From: Micromonospora sp. WMMD1155
Lineage (GTDB): Bacteria; Actinomycetota; Actinomycetes; Mycobacteriales; Micromonosporaceae
Assembly (NCBI RefSeq): GCF_029581275.1
Contig: NZ_CP120742.1
Coordinates: 1,462,501-1,526,500 of the forward strand
Reading direction: 5' to 3'
Length of the DNA stretch: 64,000 nucleotides
Part shown: positions 35,136-43,745 of the stretch, one piece after another
Layout: each line of letters starts with the position of its first letter
Position numbering within the stretch: position 1 is the stretch's first letter
Position numbers and translations under genes: made by a program
The notes under the pieces: model-generated
Seen by the model: the letters and a program-made list of their open reading frames with translations, nothing else
Database searches by the model: none
Told to the model about the DNA's origin: nothing

Positions 35136-35197
35136 CGTTCCACACCTCACCCGCCCAGCACCTGCCCCGTTGATGGATTCACCAGCCTAGGCCAGCT

Positions 35198-38100
35198 CTA
35201 GCATGCTCCGCTCGGCAGGTCACCCGGCCCGGCCGGTATCGCGTACTTGGACTGCTTCGGATACTTGCGGCCATCGGGTGTCTCGTTGTAACTCCACTCC
35301 TGGACATGAGGCGTGGGCACCTTCTGCCCATCGACACCGACATGGGCCTCACCGACGAGATCGACTCGTCGGAGGATCATCCCGTCCGGCCCATATACCG
35401 CATAGTTCGTGATCTGACCATTATTCATGCGATAAAGGATCCCGCCGGGAGGGCCACCCTTATCCATCGCCCCACCCACCGGGAACTTGCCATTCTCCCA
35501 GGGCGTGGCGTTGCTCAGGTCCATGCCGCCGCCGTCGTTGTGCACGAGCACCGACGCCTTGCCCGCAGCCACGTAGTAGCTGTGGTACTCGGCGACCGTC
35601 AAGTTGTAGACCTGAGCCCACTGCTCACGCTTGGAGATCGACTTGACCTGCGCCTGCCGCCCCTCGGGAGTACGGAGCAGATCTCCCGGAACCAGATCGT
35701 CCGCATCTTTCCAAGCCTGGCTACCGACGACCCAGAATGGATGCTTGTCGGTCGCAGTGATCTTGTTGGCGGGCCGAGCCCCACTGGCGGCAACCCCGAT
35801 GTCGACCAATTGCTTCATGCCAACGCCACGGATGACGTCGGTGACCACCTTCCCGGTGGTCTGGCCATTCACGGGAGAGGTCGCCAGCACCGTCTCGCCC
35901 ACCCGGAGCTGCTCGATCGGCCGCCGCGACCCGTCAGCCAACTGCACCAGCGTGCCCGCCGTGAAGCTGTTGCGCTTCTTGCACTTCGCCAAAGCCTCGA
36001 CGACGACGACGAGCTTGCGAAGCTTGTCGGCGGAACGTTCGCCCTTCATGCCGAACCCGATCCACCCCGCGATGGGGAACATCGAGCCGATCGAGATAAA
36101 CCCTCCGCTCCAGTCACCGCGGGCGAAAGATATCGCCGCATCGACGCCATCGCAGGGCTCACCGACGCCTGGCGCAAGACCACACGACATCAGGAGCATC
36201 TGGATCATGTCCAGCACGAGCTCCGGATTTTCCTCGACGAATTGGTGGATGTCGTCGAGCATTTGACAGCCAGGTGTGCCCGAGTTGGCGGGGGTGGCGC
36301 ACTTGACCGGGTTGACCAACGCCCAGGCGAAGTCACCCTTGACGTAGACGCAGTCCTTGGAACTCCCCAGGGCCGGCAGGAGGCAGGACCAGGTCATGTG
36401 CTGGTCGGCCGCCGTTCCGACACCACCGGGGCCGCTACCCGGATCGGTGTTACGACGCGCGCTCTCTTCTGCCAGCAGCCGCCCGGCATAGATGTTGGCA
36501 GCCTCCTGGGCCGCCTTGTTGGCTTCGACCGCGTCCTTACCCGCCTCGACCGCCGATTGCCGCGCCTGCCGCGCCGCCTCCGAGGCTGCCGCCGAGTCGG
36601 CCGCAGCGCGCCGGGACGCGGCGGTGGCCGTGGCGGCCGACTGGGCCGCCTGGTCAGCGCTGGCCTGCGCCGAGTTCGCCGCGCTACGAGCGGTGGCTGC
36701 CGACTGGGCCGCCTGGTCGGCCGAAGACTTGGCGGCAGTCGCCGACTGAGCGGCGCTCGCCGCGTGGCTGGCCGCCTTCTGTGCGGCGGCCGCCGCCTGC
36801 TCGGCATACGTCTGCGCCTCGGCAGCCTTGCCGGCAGCTACCGCTGCGACTCGACGAGCCTCGGCGGCGTCAGCCAACGCAGTCTGCGCATACTGCTGCG
36901 CCTCGGTGATCAGCGCCTGCACGGCGGCGACGTGCGCGTTCTGCTCGTTGTCCCGCTGCGCCGCCTGGTAACGCGACGTGGTCAGGAAGTAGGAGATGTA
37001 GGACGCCGGGCCCGCCAACGCCACCTGCCCGGCGGCCTTGACCTGCGGCCCGCCGGCGTCCATCACCCGGTACACCTCAAGGCGCTCGTCCGCGCTGCGG
37101 GCCGGGTACTGCCCCTCCCGCAGGAACTTGTGCATGTCCGCGCCCGTGCCGGTCAGGGCCCGCTCTGCGGCTGCCTTCAGGGACGGGCCGGCAGTCTCCA
37201 GAATTCGGTAGATCGCCTGCCGGTCCGCGGTGAACTTGCCCCCGTAGTTACGGGTCCGTAGAAACTGCTGCACCGTTGCGTCATCACCGGTCAACGCGGT
37301 GCGTGCCGCGGTCTTCTCGTTACCGTCCGGCAGCGTGTCGATCAGATGCCACAGCCGTGCCCGGTCATCCTGACCCACTGCGAACCGACGCTTCTCGGTC
37401 AGCCATGACCGCAGCTCGAGTTCACCGCCGGACAGCGCCTCCCTGGCCGCTTCGCGAGTCCACTCGCCACCAGTGGTGACCAATGCGAGCGCGGCGCGGC
37501 GGCCCCTGTCGAGGACAACGGCGGTGGGAGCGTCCGAGGCGGTTGCTTCACTCAGCAACTGCCGGGTGGCCGGATCGATCCGGTCCTCCTCGGCGCTGTC
37601 CCAGAGCAACTTTCGGTTCCAGGCAACCACAGCACCCGCATCAGCGTTCGCGGCCTGCTCCCCGGCCAGTGCCGCCTGAGCTGCAAGCACACCCTGATCG
37701 GTCGCCTCGGCCAGCCGCGCGTCGTCCTCCTCGCGGGCCTGGCGCTCCAATGCCACGGCTGCGTTCGCGGCTTCCACCGCGGTGTTGGCCGCCTCGACGG
37801 CCGCCGCCGCGTGCTTCGCCGATTCGGCTGCTGCCACCGCAGCCACGCCCGCGGCGGCAGCAGCGGCTTCGGCCGCCGCGGCAGCGGCATCCGCGTGGTC
37901 CGCGGCCCGCTTCGCGAACGCGAACGCCTCATCCGAGGCCTTCGCCGCGGACAACGCGAACCCGTAGGCCCGGTCCGCCGCCCGTGCCGCCGCCGCGGCC
38001 AACCCCTGCGCCCGCGCCGCGGCATCCCGTGCCCGCTTGGCCTGCGCCTGGGACACTCCCGCCTGATTGCTGGCAGTGCCGGCGGCCGCAGCCGCGATGT

Positions 38101-39355
38101 CCGCGTTACCACTTGCGCTACTCGCCGCGACGGCCGCTGCCTTCGCCTGCGCCAACGCCCGATCCCGCTCAGCTTTGACGGCGTCCAACTCCCGCGCCTT
38201 CGCCGCTGCGGTACGAGCCGCCTGCGCCGCCTGCCGAGCCGCAGAGGCCTTACCCGCATCCGTCCGCGCATCTGCCGCCGCCCGCTGCGCCCGCGATGCC
38301 GCCTGCGCCGTCAGGGACGCCGCGGTCGTCGCCTTACGCGCCGCATCCGCCGCCACTCGCGCAGCGCGCATCGCCGCGTTCGACGCACTGACCGCATCCC
38401 GCGCCGCGTCCGCCGCGCCCTCCGCCGCGTCCGCTGCCCGCCCTGCCGCTGCCGACGCCTTCGCCGCCGCACCGCCTGCGGCCGCCGTCTCCGCGGCAGC
38501 GGTCTGCGCTGCCTTCTTGGCCTCCTCCGCAGCAGCCGCTGCCTTGTTCGATGCCTCCGTCGCCGCCAGTGCCTCGAGAGACGTCGTCTCACTCGCTGCC
38601 TTCGCCTGCTCCGTCAACCCGGAGATCGACGCCAATTCCTTGTCCCTAGCCCGCGCCACGAACTGACCCGACTCCAGGAACTCCCGCAACTCCGCCGCCG
38701 AGCCCGCCAACGCCTGAGACGCTGCCGTGTTCAACACCGGACCACTGTTGTTCGGGGCATTGGTGAGCATTCGCGTCGCCGCGAGCCGGTCATCAGCATG
38801 CTGCGCGGCGTCCCGGCCGCCAGCCAGGAACTGCGTCAACTCCTCCGGCGTCCCGGCCAACGCCTGCTGCGCCGCAGCCCGCATCGTCTGGCCGCCCGAC
38901 TCGAACAGCCGGTACGCTCGCACCCGCTCATCCGCCGCCCAGGCGGACTTCCAACCGCTGTTGACGAACGTCCGCACCGCCTCCGGCGACCCGGCCAGCG
39001 CCTGCAACGCAGCCGCGCGCATCGCCGGACCGTCCATGCTCGCCAGCGCCTGCGCCGCTGCTCGGTCGTCCGCCTGTTGGGCGTTGGACCGCCCGGAGTT
39101 CACGAAGGCCCAGACGTCGTCGTCCGAGCCGAGCAATGCGGCCTCCGCAGCTCGTCGGACCGACGGCCCGCCCGAAGCCAACCAGGAGACTGTCCAGCCC
39201 CGATCCACCGGCTCGTAGGCAGCTTGGGCAGGCGTCCCCGGGTTCAGGAGCGCCGCGATCAGGACGACGACGACGATGGCCGCCACGCGCCGCACCCAGG
39301 CGGCGGCGAGGCGATGTGATCGGAAAATGGCAGCACGGAACGACTGTGCAGTCAA
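35198..39355 (-). CDS. Secreted polymorphic toxin: ALF repeats, Ala-rich stalks, HINT domain, type-24-like toxin tip
   Basis: 1385 aa if translation begins at the TTG at 39355, which has a G-rich stretch upstream and puts the signal peptide (RRVAAIVVVVLIAALL, cleavage near AQA) at normal distance; an upstream TTG at 39418 is an alternative. ALF-type repeats (RAAALQALAGSPEAVRTFV and similar) fill ~50-230 and ~600-800. Two Ala-rich coiled-coil stalks follow each block (~235-560 and ~820-970). A HINT self-cleaving domain spans ~1130-1272 (NSFTAGTLVQLADGS to VLVHN). The last ~110 residues (GILYRMNNGQ, RRVDLVGEAH, PTPHVQEWSYNE) resemble polymorphic toxin type 24, a predicted RNase. It likely acts in contact-dependent competition; the self-protection gene is downstream. 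Confidence 0.85.
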   Translation of the reverse strand: MTAQSFRAAIFRSHRLAAAWVRRVAAIVVVVLIAALLNPGTPAQAAYEPVDRGWTVSWLASGGPSVRRAAEAALLGSDDDVWAFVNSGRSNAQQADDRAAAQALASMDGPAMRAAALQALAGSPEAVRTFVNSGWKSAWAADERVRAYRLFESGGQTMRAAAQQALAGTPEELTQFLAGGRDAAQHADDRLAATRMLTNAPNNSGPVLNTAASQALAGSAAELREFLESGQFVARARDKELASISGLTEQAKAASETTSLEALAATEASNKAAAAAEEAKKAAQTAAAETAAAGGAAAKASAAAGRAADAAEGAADAARDAVSASNAAMRAARVAADAARKATTAASLTAQAASRAQRAAADARTDAGKASAARQAAQAARTAAAKARELDAVKAERDRALAQAKAAAVAASSASGNADIAAAAAGTASNQAGVSQAQAKRARDAAARAQGLAAAAARAADRAYGFALSAAKASDEAFAFAKRAADHADAAAAAAEAAAAAAGVAAVAAAESAKHAAAAVEAANTAVEAANAAVALERQAREEDDARLAEATDQGVLAAQAALAGEQAANADAGAVVAWNRKLLWDSAEEDRIDPATRQLLSEATASDAPTAVVLDRGRRAALALVTTGGEWTREAAREALSGGELELRSWLTEKRRFAVGQDDRARLWHLIDTLPDGNEKTAARTALTGDDATVQQFLRTRNYGGKFTADRQAIYRILETAGPSLKAAAERALTGTGADMHKFLREGQYPARSADERLEVYRVMDAGGPQVKAAGQVALAGPASYISYFLTTSRYQAAQRDNEQNAHVAAVQALITEAQQYAQTALADAAEARRVAAVAAGKAAEAQTYAEQAAAAAQKAASHAASAAQSATAAKSSADQAAQSAATARSAANSAQASADQAAQSAATATAASRRAAADSAAASEAARQARQSAVEAGKDAVEANKAAQEAANIYAGRLLAEESARRNTDPGSGPGGVGTAADQHMTWSCLLPALGSSKDCVYVKGDFAWALVNPVKCATPANSGTPGCQMLDDIHQFVEENPELVLDMIQMLLMSCGLAPGVGEPCDGVDAAISFARGDWSGGFISIGSMFPIAGWIGFGMKGERSADKLRKLVVVVEALAKCKKRNSFTAGTLVQLADGSRRPIEQLRVGETVLATSPVNGQTTGKVVTDVIRGVGMKQLVDIGVAASGARPANKITATDKHPFWVVGSQAWKDADDLVPGDLLRTPEGRQAQVKSISKREQWAQVYNLTVAEYHSYYVAAGKASVLVHNDGGGMDLSNATPWENGKFPVGGAMDKGGPPGGILYRMNNGQITNYAVYGPDGMILRRVDLVGEAHVGVDGQKVPTPHVQEWSYNETPDGRKYPKQSKYAIPAGPGDLPSGAC

Positions 39356-39693
39356 AGCAACCCCCGTGGAAGCAAGACAAGGCAGCTGAACCGTATAGAT
39401 GGCTGGCACTGCTGACAAGGGGTGGCCGGACTGTCACCGAGCCATGGGCGTCTGCCGACCCGTCCCATCAGCCACCGACACGTTCGCGATCCACAGCGGA
39501 CAGCGGCGTCTCCGGGTGAGCCCGACGGCCTGCCGGTGACTACTTTCCTCGAAGCCGCCGGGCTCTGGGTAGCGCGGATGAACACCAGCCGATGGCAGCA
39601 TCACGGACGGGCACACAGAGCCGCCCGGCTGGGCGGGAGACGACCGGGACGAGATCCTGATGCGGCTCCACCTGACGGCGATCGACTGACCGG
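39356..39693. other. Intergenic region behind the toxin promoter, with a duplicated GNAT tail
   Basis: About 340 bp without an intact gene. It contains the toxin's promoter region and the right copy of the 61-bp repeat, which still encodes DDRDEILM and DLTAID-like residues but has no acetyltransferase in front of it. Confidence 0.6.
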
Positions 39694-39699
39694 TCAGCC
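39639..39699. repeat. 61-bp direct repeat, right copy (orphan GNAT tail)
   Basis: Matches 34521-34581 with five mismatches at a constant offset of 5118 bp. Four of the five differences fall in a 12-bp window. The last six bases overlap the 3' end of the expansin-like gene. Confidence 0.85.
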
Positions 39700-40674
39700 G
39701 CACCAGCGAGCGACGGCTCCCGCCGGTGGGGTGGAGATCCGGTCAGCCGGTGGCGCGGTCGCCACCTCGACCGGCCGGCGGGTCGGTGTCGGCGTGCCGG
39801 CGGGCCGGTTCCCGGGTGGGCGGGGCGTCACGGACGCCCGTGGGGTGGCCGCGACGGCGCTGCGCCCGTACATCCGGATCGTGCTGTTCTGGACCTGACC
39901 CGGTGCCATCCGGATGCCGCCGACGGTGGCCCGGTTTCCGTAGACGTCGCTGACGCGGATGCTGAACGGCCCCGGCCCGGCGCCGGAGGCGAGCAACCAG
40001 TAGTTGTAGTCCTGCCGGGCGGCCGACTTCCACGCCCCGCTGTCACCCTGCCGGACCTCGACGGACCGCAGCGGGTTGCCGTGGTTCCCGACGCGGACGG
40101 CGAACCACCACTGCGACGAGCCCTCCTTCATCCGGAAGGTGAGTGGTCCGGGCAGTGGCGGGTTGACCACCGCGCGGTAGGTGACCGGGACGAGGCCCTG
40201 GACCGGTTCGGCGATCCGGGTGAACGCCTCGCGGGACAGGTCGAGGTGGCCGGGCGCGCACTCCGGGCACTGATCCATGATCAGCACGCGGACGGTGCCC
40301 TTCGGGCCGGTCACGTCGAGGAATCCGCCGCAGGCGGCGCCGGCGGAGTATTCGGTCGGGCCGAGCGCGACGTAGAGCCGGTTGGCCGGGGCCGCCGGGT
40401 TCGAGCAGTTGCCGCCGGCGCCCTTCGAGTCGTAGAAGGTCGCCTTGCCGTTGTGGGTGGCGTTGCCGGTGGGCGGGGCGGCGGCGAGGGCCGGCCCGGC
40501 GGCGCAGGCCGGTGCGGCGCCGGACCGCATGGTCAGGGTCAGCCCGAGCGCCGCCGCGACGACTGTGACGCCGGCGGCGACCAGCCACGGCGTCGGGCGG
40601 GGCGACGACGCCTGCGGCTCCCGGGGAGCGTGGTCCAGGTCGATGTCGATGTCGACCGCGCTGACGTCCGTCAC
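39694..40674 (-). CDS. Expansin-like protein (DPBB plus expansin C-terminal domain)
   Basis: 326 aa with a GTG start. A short cytosolic N-terminus and one membrane or signal helix (~30-50) precede a double-psi beta-barrel (ATFYDSKGAGGNCSNP to IMDQCPECAPGHLDLS), whose Asp in DQCPEC...HLDLS is the conserved expansin/GH45-like position. A second beta-sandwich domain (FRMKEGSSQWWFAVRVGNHGNPL) matches bacterial EXLX1-type expansins, which bind cellulose and loosen walls without hydrolysis. The tail is Pro/Thr/Arg-rich. It fits the window's other plant-polymer proteins. Confidence 0.85.
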   Translation of the reverse strand: MTDVSAVDIDIDLDHAPREPQASSPRPTPWLVAAGVTVVAAALGLTLTMRSGAAPACAAGPALAAAPPTGNATHNGKATFYDSKGAGGNCSNPAAPANRLYVALGPTEYSAGAACGGFLDVTGPKGTVRVLIMDQCPECAPGHLDLSREAFTRIAEPVQGLVPVTYRAVVNPPLPGPLTFRMKEGSSQWWFAVRVGNHGNPLRSVEVRQGDSGAWKSAARQDYNYWLLASGAGPGPFSIRVSDVYGNRATVGGIRMAPGQVQNSTIRMYGRSAVAATPRASVTPRPPGNRPAGTPTPTRRPVEVATAPPADRISTPPAGAVARWCG

Positions 40675-40784
40675 GTCGGCGATGCTGCCGGACCTGGACG
40701 CGGAGGGACAAGCCGGCTAAGCCAAAGCTAAGACAGCATCGACGGACGGTGATCGGATTGTTTCGATCGGGGGTGGTGGGCCGG

Positions 40785-41603
40785 TCAGGGCGTGACGACG
40801 ACCTGGTCGCCCACTGTCACCCGCCCAGTGTCGATCGGCACCAGGTTGAGTCCGAAGAGGAGCTTCTGCTTGACGTTGCGGTGTCGCCCGAGGGTGCGCA
40901 GTGGCTCCTTGGTGCGTACCCCGGTCTCCTGGTCGGTCGTGGTGACCACGCACCTGTCGCACGGCCCGGCGGCCCGCAAGAGCAGGTCACCGATGCGCAG
41001 CGTCCGGCCCACCCATTCGTCCTCGGCCCAGGCCGACGCCCCGTCGACGACCAGGTTGGGCCGGAACCGGGTCATCGGCACCGGCTCCTGGGCCGCCTCG
41101 GCCAACCAGTCGTTCAGGGCGTCGAGGGAGGCGGTGTTCGCCAGCAGCAGCGGATAGGCGTCGGCGAAGGTGACCTGGTCACCGGTGTCGTGTTCGCGGG
41201 TTCCGGCGGCCAGGTGGCGGGTCGGCTGGGCCAGCCAGACCAGCCGGACCGGCCGGCCGAGCAGCACCCCGAGCCAGTCGTCGGCCGCCGGACCGGCCGA
41301 CAGCGCCGGGACCGGGAAGGTGCGGCTGCGGAAGGTCCGCACCGGGACCGGTTCGCCGTCGGCCGGTTCGGGCACGTCGAGGTCGGGCTGCCCGTCGGCA
41401 CGCAACGTCAGCCCGCCGGGACGCACGGTGGCGCGCAGGCCGACCAACCGGGTGGTGTCCCGCTGGGTGACGCCGACACCGTCGGCGTCCACGACCATCC
41501 ACCGCCGGTCGCCGGCCAGGCCCCATTGATGCACGAACGCGCCGTCGTGGTCGAGCCGGTGACAACCCTTGACGGGGTACGTGTGGATCGAGGTCAGCCG
41601 CAC
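40785..41603 (-). CDS. MOSC-domain protein (MOSC_N plus MOSC)
   Basis: 272 aa from the GTG at 41603, four bases after the methyltransferase stop codon. The N-terminal beta-barrel begins LTSIHTYPVKGC, the typical MOSC_N opening. The MOSC domain contains MTRFRPNLVVDG and the conserved Cys in AAGPCDRCVVTT, the molybdenum-cofactor sulfur/ligand position, and ends FGLNLVPIDTGRVTVGDQV. Relatives (YcbX/mARC type) reduce N-hydroxylated compounds. It is likely co-transcribed with the methyltransferase, but no functional link is evident. Confidence 0.9.
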   Translation of the reverse strand: MRLTSIHTYPVKGCHRLDHDGAFVHQWGLAGDRRWMVVDADGVGVTQRDTTRLVGLRATVRPGGLTLRADGQPDLDVPEPADGEPVPVRTFRSRTFPVPALSAGPAADDWLGVLLGRPVRLVWLAQPTRHLAAGTREHDTGDQVTFADAYPLLLANTASLDALNDWLAEAAQEPVPMTRFRPNLVVDGASAWAEDEWVGRTLRIGDLLLRAAGPCDRCVVTTTDQETGVRTKEPLRTLGRHRNVKQKLLFGLNLVPIDTGRVTVGDQVVVTP

Positions 41604-41607
41604 CCGC

Positions 41608-42441
41608 TCACCATGCCACGCCGATGCCGTCGCCCGGGTACCAGTGGTTGGCGGGGCTCTCCCGGTAGGCGAGGAACCGGCGGCCGGTGCGCTCGGCGTG
41701 CTCGGCGAGCACGTTGGTGCTGGTGACGTTGTCGGTGAGCAGGAGAGCACCGGGGGCGAGCTTCGACTCCACGGCGTCGAACTCGCGCTTCTCGTGGGCG
41801 CGGCTGTGGTCACTGTCGTGCAGGAACAGGTCGACCGGGCGGTCCAGTGCGCCGATCGAGGCGATCGAGTCGCCGATCACCAGGTCGACGACCTCCGACC
41901 AGGGTTCGCTGGCGGCGAGGTAACCGGCTTCGGGGTTGATGTCCAGCGAGGTGACCCGACCGGGGTGCCCCTCCTGGGCGTTGCGCAGCAGGGCGGAGGC
42001 CAGGACGCAGGTGCCCAGCCCCTTGTCGACACCGGTCTCCACGACGTGTGCGGGGCGGGTGGCCCGGACGATCGCGTACCAGCCGACGCGGCGGGCGTAG
42101 TGGACCTTCTTGTCGGCGAGGCCACGGCGGGCCGCCCCGGCGGTGGCCCGTTCGATGTGGTCGCGCAGCGCCTGGTCGGACTCGATCTCGTCGAGCCAGC
42201 CCCGGACCTCCTTGACCGGTCGGTCGCAGACCACGCTGACGAACCAGGCCAGGTGGTTCCGGCTGAGTTTGGTCAACTCGTACGTGTAGTTGTGGTGCTC
42301 TCGGGAGGTGACCAGCCACCGGGCCGAGATGCGCAGCACCTTGGCGTCGTGGCGGGCGACCCGGGCAAGCCGCTTGGGAAACGCGGCGACGGGTGCGAGT
42401 GGGGTACGGGCGATGGCTCGGCGCAGCTGCGTAGCGTCCAC
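41608..42441 (-). CDS. Class I SAM-dependent methyltransferase
   Basis: 277 aa. A SAM-binding motif I is visible as HVVETGVDKGLGTCVLA (~132-148), motif II as VTSLDINPEAGY, and a later acidic motif VDLFLHDSDHSRAHEKREFD. This pattern matches the O-methyltransferase-type (Methyltransf_24) group often found in glycan and antibiotic clusters. It borders the exopolysaccharide locus and is divergent from the LCP gene, so a sugar or peptide substrate is possible but not shown. Confidence 0.75.
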   Translation of the reverse strand: MDATQLRRAIARTPLAPVAAFPKRLARVARHDAKVLRISARWLVTSREHHNYTYELTKLSRNHLAWFVSVVCDRPVKEVRGWLDEIESDQALRDHIERATAGAARRGLADKKVHYARRVGWYAIVRATRPAHVVETGVDKGLGTCVLASALLRNAQEGHPGRVTSLDINPEAGYLAASEPWSEVVDLVIGDSIASIGALDRPVDLFLHDSDHSRAHEKREFDAVESKLAPGALLLTDNVTSTNVLAEHAERTGRRFLAYRESPANHWYPGDGIGVAW

Positions 42442-42561
42442 CGCTGCTTCATACCAGAGTCGGGCGAACGTCTGGGCGGAAAGTTTTTTTGGTCAGGATG
42501 TGAAACCGGACGGCCCAGACGGGGGCACGTGAGCGTAACCCGCAATCAGTAGCATCGCGGC

Positions 42562-43632
42562 ATGCAGTATCGCCAGGAGTACGCGGAGCCCGAAACCCAG
42601 TTCATTGCAGCGCAGCAACCACCGGAGCCGACTGAGCCGACGCGTCCGCGGCGTCGCCGGTGGCGGAAGATCGCGCTGATCACCTTTGTGGTCGTCGCGT
42701 TACTCGCTGGTGGTGGCATGGTCGCCGGAGGCCTCTACTTCCGTTCGATCAATTCGGGCATCGAACGGGTCGACGCCTTCGCCGACGTGCCGGAGGAGTC
42801 CCGGCCCCAGGTCGTCGCCAAGGGCGCCCTGAACATCATGATTCTCGGCAGCGACTCGCGCGACCCGGAGAACAGCTCCGGCTCCCGGACCGACACGATC
42901 ATCCTGGCCCACCTTCCGAAGGACCGGCAGAGCGCACAGCTCATCTCGATCCCCCGGGACAGCTGGGTCAGCGTTCCGGAGTCGCCGCAGGGCCGGGGTG
43001 GCCGGGACGCGAAGATCAACGCAGCGTTCGCCTGGGGTGGCGTTCCGCTCATGGTGCAGACCATCGAGAAGTTCACCGGCGTCCGCATCGACAACGTGGC
43101 GATGGTCGACTTCGCCGGTTTCAAGGAGATCGTGGACGCCCTGGGCGGCATCGACATCACGGTGGACAAGGGCTTCACGTCGAAGCACTCGTTGAACCCG
43201 GACGGTCGGCGCGAGTTCGTCGCGGGCCGGCAGACCATGGACGGCGGCGCCGCACTGGACTACGCCCGCGAACGGTACGCGTTCGCCGAGGGCGACTTCA
43301 CCCGGATCAAGCACCAGCAGCAGGTCATCAAGGCGATCCTGGACAAGGCCGCCTCCGGTGGCACGCTGGGCAGCCCCACCAAGTTGAACTCGTTCGTCCG
43401 GGCCACCGCCGACGCCGTCGCGGTCGACGAGTCGATGTCCCTGGTCGACCTGGCGATGCAGATGCGGCACCTGCGCAGCGGGCAGCTCAGCTTCCTGACC
43501 TGCCCCACCACGGGCACCGGCCGGATGGGCACCGAGAGCGTCGTCCTGGTGGACAAGCCGAAGGCGGAGCGGGTCTTCGACGCGGTTCGCCGGGACTCGG
43601 TGGAGGAAATCGCAGCCGCGGCGGCGAAGTAG
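42562..43632 (+). CDS. LytR-CpsA-Psr (LCP) family ligase
   Basis: 356 aa with a short cytosolic N-terminus, one membrane helix (~36-58) and an extracellular LCP domain. Conserved motifs are LGSDSRDPENSSGSRTDTI, QLISIPRDSWV, the KINAAFAWGG region and ALDYARERYAF with its catalytic Arg residues. LCP enzymes transfer glycopolymers from a polyprenyl carrier to peptidoglycan. Its position in front of the exopolysaccharide genes suggests it attaches that product to the wall. Confidence 0.92.
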   Translation: MQYRQEYAEPETQFIAAQQPPEPTEPTRPRRRRWRKIALITFVVVALLAGGGMVAGGLYFRSINSGIERVDAFADVPEESRPQVVAKGALNIMILGSDSRDPENSSGSRTDTIILAHLPKDRQSAQLISIPRDSWVSVPESPQGRGGRDAKINAAFAWGGVPLMVQTIEKFTGVRIDNVAMVDFAGFKEIVDALGGIDITVDKGFTSKHSLNPDGRREFVAGRQTMDGGAALDYARERYAFAEGDFTRIKHQQQVIKAILDKAASGGTLGSPTKLNSFVRATADAVAVDESMSLVDLAMQMRHLRSGQLSFLTCPTTGTGRMGTESVVLVDKPKAERVFDAVRRDSVEEIAAAAAK

Positions 43633-43745
43633 CCAGCGGATATCGGCCCTTCGTCCAATACCGGCCGACCTGACCTGGCCGTAACCTTCCTTCGCCCTTC
43701 GGGTCGAGGCGTGAATTCCGAAGGACTAACGGGGAAAGGTTGACC

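Noticed and set aside
35306..37261. 651-aa plus-strand open frame over the toxin gene
   Set aside because: Antisense of the Ala-rich stalks and HINT domain; composition (Arg/Gly/Leu-rich) is that of a shadow frame.
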